DNA of 64,000 nt from Cellulomonas xylanilytica (GTDB lineage Bacteria; Actinomycetota; Actinomycetes; Actinomycetales; Cellulomonadaceae): the NCBI RefSeq assembly GCF_007989805.1, contig NZ_BJUB01000003.1, positions 248,001-312,000 of the forward strand, read 5' to 3'. The translations under genes were made by a program, and so were the position numbers. This document shows, piece by piece, positions 8,173-19,300 of the stretch (position 1 is the first letter of the stretch; every line of letters begins with the position of its first letter). The notes under the pieces are model-generated. The model saw only the letters and a list, made by a program, of their open reading frames with translations. It did not search any database and was not told the origin of the DNA.

Positions 8173-9178
8173 GGGCCCGCACGCCCCTGCCGCTGCTGGT
8201 CCTCGCCGGCCTGGCGGCGCTCGTCGTGACGGTCCTGGTCGCGGTGACGATCGGGCCGGCGGACCTCGGGGTCGCCGAGGTGGCGCGCAGCATCGCGGGG
8301 CACCTCCGCCTGCCGGTCGACGGCGTCCCGCGCCTGCACGACGCGATCGTGTGGGACCTGCGCCTGCCGCGCGTGCTCACGGCCGCCGCCGTGGGTGCCG
8401 GGCTCGCGCTCGCGGGCGCGGTGATGCAGAGCCTGACGCGGAACCCGCTGGCCGACCCGTACCTGCTCGGGCTGTCGTCGGGCGCGTCGCTGGGCGCGGT
8501 CGCCGTGCTCGTCGTCGGGGTCAGCCTGCTGCTCCCGGTCGCCGCGTTCGCCGGTGCGCTGCTGGCCCTCGTCGCCACCCTGGCCCTCGCCCGCTCGGGG
8601 AGCACGCTGTCGCCGGGCCGGACGGTCCTGGCGGGCCTCGCGGTGTCCCAGATGGCCGCCGCGGCGACGAGCTTCGTCATCTTCTGGAGCTCCACGGGCG
8701 ACTCCTACCGGGAGATCCTCAACTGGCTCCTCGGCTCCCTGGCAGGTGCGACGTGGACGTCGGTCGCCATCGCGGGGGTCGCGGTGGTCGTCGTCGGCAC
8801 GGTCCTGGTGCTCAGCGCGACGCGGTTGGACGCGTTCGCGTTCGGGGACACGTCGGCGGCGGCGCTCGGCATCGACGTGGACCGCACGCGGTGGACGCTG
8901 ATGACGGTCGTCGCGCTGCTCACCGGGGCGATGGTCGCGGTCAGCGGCGCGATCGGGTTCGTCGGCCTGATCCTGCCGCACGCCGTGTCGTCGCTGACCG
9001 GGCCCGCGCACCGCCGCCTGCTGCCCGTCGCGGCGCTCAGCGGCGGGGTGTTCCTCATCTGGGCGGACACCCTGGCACGGACGGTCTTCGACCCGCGCGA
9101 GCTGCCCGTCGGCATCGTCACCGCGCTGATCGGCGTGCCCGTCTTCGCATTCCTGCTGCGCCGCGGGAAGGGGTCGGC

Positions 9179-9188
<10 letters not shown>
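8169..9188 (+). CDS. ABC importer permease (FecCD family), proposed F420-precursor importer
   Basis: 339-residue membrane protein of the FecCD/BtuC family with about ten hydrophobic segments. Typical family landmarks are WDLRLPRVLTAAAVGAGLA, MQSLTRNPLADPYLLGLSSGA, ALGIDVDRTRW and GFVGLILPHAV. The GTG start at 8169 overlaps the lipoprotein stop codon (GTGA), so it is translationally coupled, and its own end overlaps the ATPase start by 10 bases. The longer open frame upstream is a shadow of the lipoprotein gene. Role: substrate channel of the proposed deazaflavin or F420-precursor importer. The fold is certain, the cargo inferred from coupling to cofD. Confidence 0.87.
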
Positions 9189-9945
<757 letters not shown>

Positions 9946-9949
<4 letters not shown>

Positions 9950-10899
9950 ACGTCACCATCCTGTCCGGGGGCGTCGGCGGCGCCCGCTTCACCCGCGGCC
10001 TGCGCGCACTGCTGCCGGACGCGGCCGTCACGGTCGTCGCCAACACCGGCGACGACCTGTGGCTGCACGGCGTCCGCGTCTGCCCCGACCTCGACACCCT
10101 GATGTACACGCTCGGCGGTGCGGTGCACGAGGAGCAGGGCTGGGGCCGCCGCGACGAGAGCCGGCGGACCAGCGACGACCTGGCGGCGTACGGCCTCGGC
10201 TGGGAGTGGTTCACGCTCGGCGACCTGGACCTGGCCACGCACCTGGCCCGGACCGAGCTGCTCCGCGCCGGGCTGCCGCTGTCCCAGGTCACCGCCCGCC
10301 TCGCGCAGCGGTGGGCGCCGGACGTGACGCTCCTGCCGATGACCGACGACGAGGTCGAGACCCACGTGGTCCTCGCCGACGGCCGCGAGGTGCACTTCGA
10401 GGAGTGGTGGGTCCGGCACCGTGCCGCGCTCCCGGCGGTGCGGTTCGTGCAGACGAACCTGGCGACGGCCGTGCCCGCCCCCGGGGTGCTCGAGGCGATC
10501 GCGGACGCGGACGTCGTCGTCGTCCCGCCGTCCAACCCGGTGGTCTCCGTGGGGACGATCCTCGCGGTCCCGGGCGTCCGCGAGGCCCTGCGCACGACGA
10601 CCGCGCCCGTGGTGGGCGTGAGCCCGGTGGTCGGTGGGGCGCCGGTGCGCGGGATGGCCGACGCGTGCCTGACCGCGATCGGCGTCGAGACCAGTGCCGC
10701 CGCCGTGGCGCGGCACTACGGCAGGAGGCCGGACGGGGTGCTGGACGCGTGGCTCGTCGACGACCGGGACGCCGACGCGGCCCGGGCGCTGCGGTCGGAG
10801 GGCTGGACGGCGGGCTCGGCCAACACGCTCATGACGGACGTGCCGACGACCGCCCGCATCGCCGCCGACGCGCTCGCGCTGGTGGGCGCACTGCCCTAG
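9946..10899 (+). CDS. cofD: 2-phospho-L-lactate transferase (F420-0 synthesis)
   Basis: 317-residue CofD/FbiA. It joins the phospholactyl (or phosphoenolpyruvyl) group from the CofC product to the deazaflavin FO, giving F420-0 or its dehydro form. The N-terminal SGGVGGARFTRGL loop and the VVANTGDDLWLHGVRVCPD segment are family signatures for substrate and metal binding; PMTDDEVETHV and VVPPSNPVVSVGTIL are also conserved. The start overlaps the importer ATPase stop by 4 bases. Its TAG shares the tetranucleotide CTAG with the stop of the convergent zincin-like gene. Cytoplasmic. Having CofD means imported F420-0 would not need this step, which points to FO as the cargo (inference). Confidence 0.94.
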
Positions 10900-11945
10900 C
10901 CCAGAGGCCGCTCGACCCGGGACGCCGTCACGACGCGGTGCACGAGGTCCAGCTTGCGGGCCACGGGCTCCGCGATCGTGAACGGGTACAGGTCGCTCTT
11001 GCCCATCGCGCGGTTGACCCGGTTGAGGAACGTCGACACGGGCAGCCAGTCGGCGAGGATCTCCGCCATCGTGGCGTCCGCGTAGCTGGTCCGGGGGCGC
11101 ACCTCACCGTCGGCGATCTGCGGCACGCCCTCCATCCGGACGGACAGCCCGCCGGCCGCGGCCGTCTGCAGGGTGCTGGTCAGGTGCAGGTAGTGCGCGA
11201 AGCACTCCGCGAAGTCCTCCCACGGGTGCATCGTGGCGTACTCGGAGATGAAGCTCTCCGCCCAGTCGCGCGGTGCCCCGGTGCGGTAGTGCCGGGAGAT
11301 CGCATCCCGGTACGACGCGCGCTCGTCGCCGAAGATCGTCCGGCACTCGTCGATCCACCCGGTCTGCTCGACGAGGATCCACTCGTAGTAGTGCCCGACC
11401 TCGTGCCGGAAGTGCCCGAGCATCGTGCGGTACGGCTCACCGAGCCGGATCCGCAGCGCCTCCCGGTGCGCGTCCAGGGACTCCGCCAGGTCGATCGTGA
11501 CGATCCCGTTGGCGTGCCCGATGGTCACGCGCGCGCCGTCCGACCGCGACGAGAGCAGGTCGAACCCCAGCCCACCCGGCCGCTCGTACCAGGGCGTGAC
11601 CGGCAGCCCGAGGTCGGCGAGCTGGACGAGCAGCCGCCGCTTGTCGCCGGACGCCGTCGCCAGCTTCTCGAGCGCGAGGGTGTCGTCGTTGCCCGGCCGG
11701 GTGCGCGTGAGCCGGCACGAGATGCACTGCCCCGAGCCGGAGTCCGCCGCCGCGAGCCAGTTGCACTCCCACAGCCGGTTGGCGCACGGGAACCACCAGG
11801 TGCCGTCGACGTCGCTGCCCTGCGCGGGTGCGGCGCGCATCGTCAGCGTCGGCGGGTGCAGCCCGAGCTCCAGCCCGCAGCCGTCGCAGGACGTCGACTC
11901 GATGAACGCCACGTTCGCGCAGCGGGGACAGCGGAAGACGCGCAC
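10896..11945 (-). CDS. Zinc-ribbon zincin-like metallopeptidase
   Basis: 349-residue protein. The N-terminus is a zinc-ribbon pair (CPRCANVAF...CDGCGLELG), followed by a second cysteine cluster (CANRLWECNW...CISCR). The C-terminal half carries HFRHEVGHYYEW, an HExxH-type metalloprotease motif with a downstream glutamate in DECRTIFG and a conserved HPWEDFAECFAHYLH. This architecture matches an uncharacterised family of putative zinc-binding metallopeptidases. The GTG start at 11943-11945 puts the first ribbon cysteine at residue 6. It is convergent with cofD and shares a CTAG with its stop codon. It lies 9 bases after cofC on the same strand, so it may be read from the cofC promoter; a link to F420 is not evident. 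Confidence 0.8.
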   Translation of the reverse strand: MRVFRCPRCANVAFIESTSCDGCGLELGLHPPTLTMRAAPAQGSDVDGTWWFPCANRLWECNWLAAADSGSGQCISCRLTRTRPGNDDTLALEKLATASGDKRRLLVQLADLGLPVTPWYERPGGLGFDLLSSRSDGARVTIGHANGIVTIDLAESLDAHREALRIRLGEPYRTMLGHFRHEVGHYYEWILVEQTGWIDECRTIFGDERASYRDAISRHYRTGAPRDWAESFISEYATMHPWEDFAECFAHYLHLTSTLQTAAAGGLSVRMEGVPQIADGEVRPRTSYADATMAEILADWLPVSTFLNRVNRAMGKSDLYPFTIAEPVARKLDLVHRVVTASRVERPLG

Positions 11946-11954
11946 GCGCTGACG

Positions 11955-12557
11955 CTAGAGCACGGCGCCCGTCGCGGGGCCCACGCCGAGCCGCGCCACC
12001 TCGGCCAGATCCTCCGGGACGTCGACGTCACGACGAACCGTGGACGTCGCGCCGACCGCGAGCCGCACGTGACCGGCCCGCTCGTGCGCCGCTGCCGAGC
12101 CGGGCCCGAACGCCGGATCCACCGGCACCCCCGGCAGCGCGGTGAGCAGCGTCGTCCCGGTGCCGTCGGCGTCCGCGACGAACGCCCGGTCGTGGGCGTC
12201 CGCCAGCCGCAGCGCGTCCGCGAGGTCGTCGGGCCGCAGGGCGGGCAGGTCCCCGAGCAGCACGGCGACGGCCACGTCCGCGGCCGAGGCCCGGTCGATG
12301 CCCGCGCGGACGGCGCCGTTCAGCCCGCCGCCCGGCTCGTCGACGAGCTCCACCGTGCCGGCCAGCAGCGTCCGCAACGGCGCGTCGGCCGTCACGACGA
12401 CCACCCGGTCGACGTCCGGCGTCGCGACGGCCGCCGCGACCGTGTCACGGGCCATCGCCCGCACCAGCCGCTCCCGCGCGGACGCGGACAGCACACCGGC
12501 CAGCCGGGTCTTCCCGTCGGCCGCCGGCTTCACGGGCACCACCACCACCCATCGCAC
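11955..12557 (-). CDS. cofC: 2-phospho-L-lactate guanylyltransferase
   Basis: 200-residue CofC/FbiD. It activates 2-phospholactate or phosphoenolpyruvate with GTP for CofD. The protein starts with WVVVVPVKPAADGKTRLAG, the nucleotidyltransferase fold signature with KTRL, then VVVVTAD, LNGAVRAGI and VLLGDLPALRPDDL, followed by DGTGTTLL, all conserved in the family. I place the start at the GTG at 12557 because a GGGGGAGGA site lies about 8 bases upstream; longer frames run into the divergent gene. It is divergent from the HhH-GPD gene with 36 bases between starts. Confidence 0.92.
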   Translation of the reverse strand: MRWVVVVPVKPAADGKTRLAGVLSASARERLVRAMARDTVAAAVATPDVDRVVVVTADAPLRTLLAGTVELVDEPGGGLNGAVRAGIDRASAADVAVAVLLGDLPALRPDDLADALRLADAHDRAFVADADGTGTTLLTALPGVPVDPAFGPGSAAAHERAGHVRLAVGATSTVRRDVDVPEDLAEVARLGVGPATGAVL

Positions 12558-12593
12558 CGGCGCATCCTCCCCCACTCGCGAGAGGATGCCGTC

Positions 12594-13172
12594 ATGACTC
12601 TCTGGCTCACCGGCGACCCGAGCGCCGACCGGCTCCTCACCGACGACCCGTTCGCCCTGCTCATCGGCATGCTCCTGGACCAGCAGGTCACCATGGAGTC
12701 CGCCTTCGCGGGGCCGGCCAAGATCGCGGCGCGGATGGACGGTCTCGACGTCCACCGCATCGCGGAGGCCGACCCGGAGACGTTCGCCGCCCTGTGCGCG
12801 ACTCCCCCGGCGGTCCACCGCTACCCCGGCTCGATGGCGGGCCGCATCCAGGCCGTGGCCGCGGCCGTGGTCGAGGACTACGACGGCGACGTCACGCGCC
12901 TGTGGACCGACGGGGACCCCGACGGGAAGACGGTCCTGAAGCGGCTCAAGGCGCTCCCGGGCTTCGGCGACCAGAAGGCGCGGATCTTCCTGGCGCTGCT
13001 GGGCAAGCAGCGCGGGGTGCAGCCGGCGGGCTGGGCGGAGGCGGCCGGCGCGTACGGGGAGCCGGGCTCGCGACGGTCGATCGCCGACGTCACCGACCCG
13101 ACGTCCCTGAGCGAGGTCCGGGCCACCAAGCAGGCCGCCAAGGCGGCCGCGAAGGCTACGGCTGCTCCCTGA
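12594..13172 (+). CDS. HhH-GPD-type base-excision DNA repair protein
   Basis: 192-residue member of an uncharacterised branch of the helix-hairpin-helix DNA glycosylase family. Visible are [20 protein letters not shown] at the N-terminal helical part (DQQ is typical of the fold) and the hairpin [22 protein letters not shown], here about residues 113-134, which binds DNA. The usual catalytic lysine of endonuclease III is not obvious. The C-terminal tail is a lysine/alanine-rich helix. AGAGGA precedes the ATG. The last 17 bases overlap the convergent cofE. Substrate base unknown. An SOS box lies 5.6 kb away but not next to it. Confidence 0.82.
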   Translation: MTLWLTGDPSADRLLTDDPFALLIGMLLDQQVTMESAFAGPAKIAARMDGLDVHRIAEADPETFAALCATPPAVHRYPGSMAGRIQAVAAAVVEDYDGDVTRLWTDGDPDGKTVLKRLKALPGFGDQKARIFLALLGKQRGVQPAGWAEAAGAYGEPGSRRSIADVTDPTSLSEVRATKQAAKAAAKATAAP

Positions 13173-13923
13173 GCGCGTCCTTCCACCCCTGCGAGTAGGC
13201 CTCGGCGCTGCCCTGCTGGAACATGTCGTCGGCGCCGAGCCGCACGAGCACCCGCGCGCCCGGCCCGTCGTCGTCGGTGACCAGGTGGCCCAGGCCGCGG
13301 ACGACGGCGAGCGGCCGCCCCTCGGCCTTGCCCTTGACCAGCTCGCCGGCGGAGGCGATCTCGTCGGCGACGGCCGCCTGCGTCATGACGAGCGGGCGGC
13401 CGAAGGAGTCGACCTGCCCGCGCAGGTCGTCCAGCACGACGAGCCCGGCGGCGCCGATGGCGATGTCGGCGACGCCCTGCCGCCAGGGCCGGCCGGCGGT
13501 GTCGGTGATGACGACGCCGATGCGGACCCCGAAGGCGTCCGACAGCCCGGCCCGGATGCGGCGCGCGGACGCGTCCGGGTCCACCGGGAGCAGCAGCACG
13601 GTGCCCTCGGGGGTGTTGGAGGCGTCGACGCCGGCCGCGGCCATGACGAGCCCGAGCCGGTTCTCCACGATCCGGGTGATCCCGCCTGCGTGCTCGCGGG
13701 TGGCGACGACGCGGACCGTCTCGTCGGTGATGGCCTGCTCGCGGTCGTCGGCGGGCACGACCCTGCCCTCCGCCTTCGAGACGACCTTGCTGGTCAGCAC
13801 GAGGACGTCGCCGTCGACGAGCGGGTCGTCGCGGAGCACCCCGGCGAGCAGCCCCACGAGGTCGTCGCCGGGCGCGATCTCCGGGAGGCCGTCGGGAGCC
13901 CAGACCTCGAGGCGGGTGCTCAT
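13156..13923 (-). CDS. cofE: Coenzyme F420-0:L-glutamate ligase
   Basis: 255-residue CofE, the stand-alone ligase domain without the C-terminal nitroreductase-like domain found in mycobacterial FbiB. It adds gamma-linked glutamates to F420-0 using GTP. Conserved segments: [53 protein letters not shown] and [20 protein letters not shown] [18 protein letters not shown]. Start ATG 13921-13923 overlaps the stop of the upstream F420-type oxidoreductase (ATGA), so enzyme and cofactor maturation are coupled. The 3' end overlaps the convergent repair gene by 17 bases. Confidence 0.94.
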   Translation of the reverse strand: MSTRLEVWAPDGLPEIAPGDDLVGLLAGVLRDDPLVDGDVLVLTSKVVSKAEGRVVPADDREQAITDETVRVVATREHAGGITRIVENRLGLVMAAAGVDASNTPEGTVLLLPVDPDASARRIRAGLSDAFGVRIGVVITDTAGRPWRQGVADIAIGAAGLVVLDDLRGQVDSFGRPLVMTQAAVADEIASAGELVKGKAEGRPLAVVRGLGHLVTDDDGPGARVLVRLGADDMFQQGSAEAYSQGWKDALREQP

Positions 13924-14936
13924 CGCACCAGCTTGGGCAGCACGTCCGCCCCGAACGTCTCGATCCACGCGCGCTGGTTGCGCCCGACGTTGTGCAGGTA
14001 GATGCGGTCGAAGCCCAGGTCGACGTACTTCTGGATCTCGGCGCGGTGCTTGTCGGGGTCCGCGGAGATGACCATCCGGCCCTCGAAGTCCTCGGGCCGC
14101 ACCAGCTTGGCCATCTGCTCGAAGTCGAACGGCGAGCGGATGTCGGCCTTCGGGAACTTCATGCCGCCGTTGGGCCACTCGTGCATCGCGTGCGCGAGGG
14201 CCAGCTCGTCCGTCTCGGCCCACGACAGGTGGAGCTGCAGCACCTTCGGCATGGTGTCGGGGTCCTTGCCCGCCTCGCGCGCGCCCTCCTCGAACTTGCC
14301 GAAGAGGCCGGAGATCTTCTCCAGGGGCGCCCCGACGGTGATGAGCCCGTCGGCGTTCTTGCCCGCGCGCTTGGCGGTCACCGGCCCCGCGGTGGCCACG
14401 AGGATCTCGGGCGCGACCTCCGGCATGGTCCACAGGCGGGTCGACTCGACCTTGTAGAACTGCCCGGCGTGCTTGACGTCCTTGCCGGCGAGCGACGCCG
14501 TGAAGAGCTTCTTGATGATCTCGATGGCCTCGAACATGCGGTTGATCCGCTCGGGCGCCTCGGGCCAGTAGCTCGCCACGATGTGCTCGTTGAGCGCCTC
14601 GCCCGAGCCGAGCCCCAGCCAGTGCCGCCCGGGGTACATCGCGGCGAGCGTGGCCGACGCCTGCGCGACCATCGCGGGGTGCCAGCGGAAGGTCGGTGCG
14701 GTCACGCCGGGCCCGATGTCGCCGGTGGTGCGCTCGCCGAGCGCGGTAAGCACGTTCCAGACGAACGCGGCCTGCCCCTGCGCGGGGACCCACGGCTGGT
14801 AGTGGTCGGCCGCCATCACGCCGGAGAACCCGTGGGCCTCCGCGTGGACGGACAGCTCGACCGCCTCGGTGGGGTGGAACTGCTCGAGCATCGCCGCGTA
14901 CCCGACCGTGAGGCCGTCCGCCGTGACCTGTGCCAT
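13920..14936 (-). CDS. F420-dependent LLM oxidoreductase, FGD-like (G6PDH family)
   Basis: 338-residue luciferase-like TIM-barrel enzyme related to F420-dependent glucose-6-phosphate dehydrogenase. The F420-site residues of FGD1 have counterparts: AADHYQPW (His and Trp) and LGSGEALNE (Glu). However, the stretch matching the phosphate-binding lysine loop of FGD1 reads TVGAPLEKI here, so glucose-6-phosphate may not be the substrate. Its stop overlaps the cofE start by 4 bases. It probably supplies or uses reduced F420; the exact substrate is open. The ATG at 14934-14936 is the first start after an upstream 54-base gap and fits the family N-terminus. Confidence 0.85.
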   Translation of the reverse strand: MAQVTADGLTVGYAAMLEQFHPTEAVELSVHAEAHGFSGVMAADHYQPWVPAQGQAAFVWNVLTALGERTTGDIGPGVTAPTFRWHPAMVAQASATLAAMYPGRHWLGLGSGEALNEHIVASYWPEAPERINRMFEAIEIIKKLFTASLAGKDVKHAGQFYKVESTRLWTMPEVAPEILVATAGPVTAKRAGKNADGLITVGAPLEKISGLFGKFEEGAREAGKDPDTMPKVLQLHLSWAETDELALAHAMHEWPNGGMKFPKADIRSPFDFEQMAKLVRPEDFEGRMVISADPDKHRAEIQKYVDLGFDRIYLHNVGRNQRAWIETFGADVLPKLVR

Positions 14937-14990
14937 CTACTGACTCCTGTGAGCGCGGGGTCCGCGGTGCTCCGCGAGGTCGTCCCCGAA

Positions 14991-16310
14991 TCACCCTAAC
15001 CGCGGGACCGTGCCGGATGATCCCGGGAGCTCCGGCAGCGCAGCCCGGTAGACCCAGTCCTCGACGAGCAGCGCGAGCGAACGGCCCGCCACCTCCGACG
15101 CGCAGGCGACGAAGAGCTCCGTGCTGACGGTCCCGTGCCGGTACCGGGCGGTCCATGTGCGCAGGAGCTCGACGAACACGTCGTCGCCCACGGTCAGCCG
15201 CAGGGCGTGCAGGGTGAGCGCACCGCGCTTGTAGAGCCTGTCGTCGAACATGCCGGCCGGCCCGGGGTCGCCGACGAGCAGGTCCTGCGGCAGACCCGCC
15301 AGCCGGGTCCGGGTCGAGCGCGCGTGCCGGTCCGCCGTCCACCCGCCCGACCGCTCCGACCACAGCCACTCCGCGTAGCAGGCGAAGCCCTCGTGCAGCC
15401 AGATGTCCCGCCAGCTGCCGACCGTCAGGCTGTTCCCGAACCACTGGTGCGCGAGCTCGTGGGCGACCAGCCGTTCCGACCCGCGTCGGCCGTCCATGTG
15501 GTTCGCCCCGAACACCGCGAGACCCTGGGCCTCCAGCGGGATCTCGAGGACGTCGTCGGTGACGACGACGGTGTACCCGGCGGCGAACGGATAGGGGCCG
15601 AACAGCTCCTCGAAGAGCGCCATCATCGCCGGCTGACGAGCGAGGTCGTGCTCGGCCGCGGCCAGCAGACGCGGGGGCGCGAGCAGCTGGGTGCCGTGCA
15701 CGAGGCGCTGGTAGCGCCCGATCTGCAGCGTCGCGAGGTAGGGCGCCATCGGCTCCGGCTGGTCGTACACCCAGCGAACGCGTCCGGCTCGCGGCGTGCG
15801 GGAGACCAGCCGGCCGTTGGCGAGCACCTCGTAGCCGGCCTCCGCGGTGACCGTGAAGGTGAAGGCCGCCTTGTCGGCGGGGCTGTCGTGGCACGGGAAC
15901 CAGGTGGGTGCACCGTCGGGCTGGCCGGCCACGATCAGCCCGTCCTCGAGCTCCTCCCAGCCGACCTCGCCCCACGGTCCGCGCGCGGGGTGCGGCTGCC
16001 CGCCGTAGCGCACCTCGATCGCCAGGCTCGTGCCCGCCAGCACCTCGCGTCCCAGCCGGATGGTGATCCGGCCGTCGCGATGGACCCACCGCTCGGGTCG
16101 CCGGCCGTCGACGAGGACGTGGCCGGCCCGCACCCCCTGCAGGGACAGCGACACCCGGTCGAGCGTGCGGGTGGCCCGCGCGTGGACGACCGCCCGGGCA
16201 TCGAGCCGGTTGGTGGCCACGCGGTAGTCCAGCTCGAGCTCGTACCGGTCGACGTCGAGCCCGCCCGCAGGGCGGCCGGGCAGGTAGGGGTCCTCCGGCG
16301 GCTGCGTCAC
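14991..16310 (-). CDS. M1-family zinc metallopeptidase coupled to the NRPS
   Basis: 439-residue short M1 aminopeptidase-like protein: N-terminal beta domain (about 1-190) and a thermolysin-like domain with [14 protein letters not shown] (about residues 280-292) and the third zinc ligand in [13 protein letters not shown] 18 residues later. The usual GAMEN exopeptidase motif is replaced by [10 protein letters not shown], common in the short actinobacterial branch. No signal peptide is present, so it is cytoplasmic. The GTG start shares GTGA with the stop of the Pls/PosA NRPS, so the two proteins are translationally coupled. Epsilon-polylysine producers are known to have metal-dependent polylysine-degrading peptidases, so a role in trimming or clearing the NRPS product is plausible but inferred. 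Confidence 0.88.
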   Translation of the reverse strand: MTQPPEDPYLPGRPAGGLDVDRYELELDYRVATNRLDARAVVHARATRTLDRVSLSLQGVRAGHVLVDGRRPERWVHRDGRITIRLGREVLAGTSLAIEVRYGGQPHPARGPWGEVGWEELEDGLIVAGQPDGAPTWFPCHDSPADKAAFTFTVTAEAGYEVLANGRLVSRTPRAGRVRWVYDQPEPMAPYLATLQIGRYQRLVHGTQLLAPPRLLAAAEHDLARQPAMMALFEELFGPYPFAAGYTVVVTDDVLEIPLEAQGLAVFGANHMDGRRGSERLVAHELAHQWFGNSLTVGSWRDIWLHEGFACYAEWLWSERSGGWTADRHARSTRTRLAGLPQDLLVGDPGPAGMFDDRLYKRGALTLHALRLTVGDDVFVELLRTWTARYRHGTVSTELFVACASEVAGRSLALLVEDWVYRAALPELPGSSGTVPRLG

Positions 16311-19300
16311 GCCGGGGACACCGGGTTGCCGGTCCAGCGGGACCCGGCGGGGATGGTGTCGCCGCGCAGCACGAGCGACGCGGGGCCGACGCGGGCGCCG
16401 TCGTCGAGGCTCGCCGCCGGCAGCACGACCCCGTGCGGGCCCAGGCTGGCGCCGCGCCTCAGCTCCACCGTGTCCATGCTCATGACCCGATCATGGAACA
16501 CGTGCGTCTGCAGCACGCACCCGCGGTTGACCGTGGCGGCGTCGCCGAGGGTCACCAGGTCGGCCTCGGGTAGCCAGTACGTCTCGCACCAGACCCCGCG
16601 GCCGATGCGGGCGCCGAGCGTCCGCAGCCACACCGTGAGCGCCGGCGACCCGACGGTGGCCGGCCCGAGCCACGGCACCGCGACGACCTCCAGGAACGTG
16701 TCGGCCAGCTCGTTGCGCCAGACGAACGAGCTCCACAGCGGGTGGTCCCCGGTCCGCAGGCGGCCGACGAGGAGCCACTTGGCCGCCGTGGCCACGGCGC
16801 ACGCGACACCGGCGGCGGCCAGCACGACCACCGGCGACAGGGCCGCGGCGGTCCCGAGCCCCCACCGTCCGAGCGCCGCCTGCAGGACCAGGAGGACCGC
16901 CACGCCGAGGCCGAACGTGCACATCACCGGCACGATCCGGCACAGCTCGACCAGGGCTCGGGCGACCCGTAGCCGGGTCGGCGGCGCGAAGGTGCGGGCG
17001 TCGTCGGCCTCCCCCGGCACCCGACGGAGCCGGACCGGCGGCGACCCGAGCCAGCTGGTGCCGGCCCGCGCGTCCTCGGGCGTGGCCGACAGCACGGCGA
17101 CGAGGCCGCGCTTGGGCACCGCGCGGCCGGGCGCGATCATCCCCGAGTTGCCGAGGAACGCCCGCTTGCCCACCTTGCTGCGCTCGACGCGGAGCCAGCC
17201 GTGCCCGAGCTCGTACGAGCCGATGAGGGTGTCGTCGGCGAGGAACGCCCCGTCGCCCACGGTGGTCAGCGTCGGCAGCATGAGGGCCGTCGACGCCTCC
17301 ACGTCCTTGCCGATGTCCGCCCCGAGCGCCCGCAGCCACGCGGGCGTCGCCATGCTCGAGTAGAGCGGGAACAGGGTCGTGCGGGCGTCGTCCATGAGGC
17401 GCAGCGTCGCCCACACCTGCCAGCCCGCCCGGCTGCGCACCGCGTGGTACCCCTCGCGGAACCCCAGGCCGAGCAGACGCACCGACACGAGCGTGACCAC
17501 GGCGAGGACGACGACCATCGTGACCGCGGCGAGCGGGACGGCCCGCAGCGCGTCCAGTGCCGCCTCCGACCACGTCGTCGCGTCCCGCAGCCCGACCCCG
17601 ACCACCACCAGACCGCACGCCGCGGCGACCACCGGCAGCGCCGCGAGCGCCGCGGCCGTCGCACCGTACGCGGCCACCCAGCGCCGGCCGCGGGGCGCCT
17701 TGTCGCGCGGCCAGTGCCGGCGCGCCGGCCCGTCGAACACCGCGGGCGACCCCACCCAGAGCTCGCCCGGCGGCACGGAGTCGAGCACCGCGGACCCGGG
17801 CGCGACCTCGGCCCAGGCGCCCACGCGGGTGCCCGGTGCGAGCGTGCTGCGCGTCCCCACGGTCGCGCGCTTGTCGATCCGGACGCGGCCCACGCGCAGG
17901 ACGTCCCCGTCGAGCCAGTGCCCGCGCAGGTCGACCTCCGGCTCGACCGCGCACCCGTTGCCGAGCGTGAGCATCCCGGTCACGGGCGGCAGCGCGTGCA
18001 GGTCGACGTCGCGGCCGATCGTCGCGCCGAGCGCCCGCGCGTACTGCGCGGTCCAGGGCGCGCAGGACAGGTTCTCGGCCCCCGCGGCGGCGGCCCAGGA
18101 CTCCGTGAACCACAGGCGCAGGTGCACGGACCCGCCGCGCGGGTACCGGCCGGGCGCCAGGCCACGGAGCAGCGTCCGCGCGACGAGCACGGTCGTCCCC
18201 ATACGGCCCAACGGGCTGATGAGCACCAGCCACCCGAGCGCCACCCACCACCAGACGCCCGGCACGACGGGCACCCACGCGGCCCCGGTCGTCGCGACGA
18301 GCACCGCGTCGGCGGCCAGCAGCCACGTCAGCCACCGCAGGCCCACGAGCGCGGCGAGCGGGAGCGCGAGCACGGTCTGGACCGCCTGCGCCCGTACGGG
18401 CGTCGGTGCGACGACCCGCACCTCGGCGGCGACCGTCGGCTCGAACTCGTCGAGCCGCCGCGCCAGGTCCCCGATCCGCGGGTACTCGTAGACGTCGGCG
18501 ACGGTCACGGTCGGGAACCGCGCGCGCAGGGCGCTCACCAGCTGCGCCGCGACCAGGCTCCCGCCGCCGGAGGCGAAGAAGTCGTCGCGCGGACCCGTCA
18601 CGGCGACGCCGAGCGCGGCGGTCCACCGCTCGGCCACCCACTCACCCGTGGGACTCAGCCCGACGGCCGGTGCCGACTCCTGGTCGGCGCGTTCGAGCGG
18701 CCACGGCAGCGCGTCGCGGTCGACCTTGCCGGACCCGCGGGTGGGGATCGACGCCACGGGGGCGAGCAGCGGGACCAGTGCCGCAGGCAGGGTGCCGGTG
18801 AGGCGGTGCCGGGCGTCGGCGAGGTCCAGCTCGACCCCCGGCTCGGGCACCAGGTAGCCGACGAGCACCGACGTGCCCGCCGGGGTCCGTCGCACCGCAG
18901 CCGCGGCCCCCGCCACGCCGGGCAGACCGAGCAGCGCCGAGTCCACCTCCCCCAGCTCGATGCGCCGGCCGCCGACCTTGACCTGGTCGTCGGCGCGCCC
19001 GACGAAGACCAGCCCCGCGGGCTCGTACCGGACGAGGTCACCGCTGCGGTACGCCCGCTCCCAGCCGAGCCCGTCGGCGGGCGCGTACTTCTCGGCATCC
19101 TTGGCCGGGTCGAGGTACCGCGCCAGACCCACGCCGCCGATGATCAGCTCGCCCAGTCCACCCTCCTCGACCGGCGACCCGTCGGGCGCGACGACCGCGA
19201 GGTCCCACCCGTCGAGGGCGTGCCCGATCCGCACGGACCCGTCACCGGTGAGCAGCGCCGCGCACGCGACGACGGTCGCCTCCGTGGGTCCGTACGTGTT

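Noticed and set aside
10896..10899. Shared CTAG of two convergent stop codons as a regulatory signal
   Set aside because: A simple outcome of tight gene packing; no hairpin or other signal accompanies it.
10059..12593. Huge plus-strand open frame running into the HhH-GPD gene
   Set aside because: It is an out-of-frame shadow of cofD, the zincin-like gene and cofC; only the part from 12594 encodes a recognisable protein with a ribosome site.
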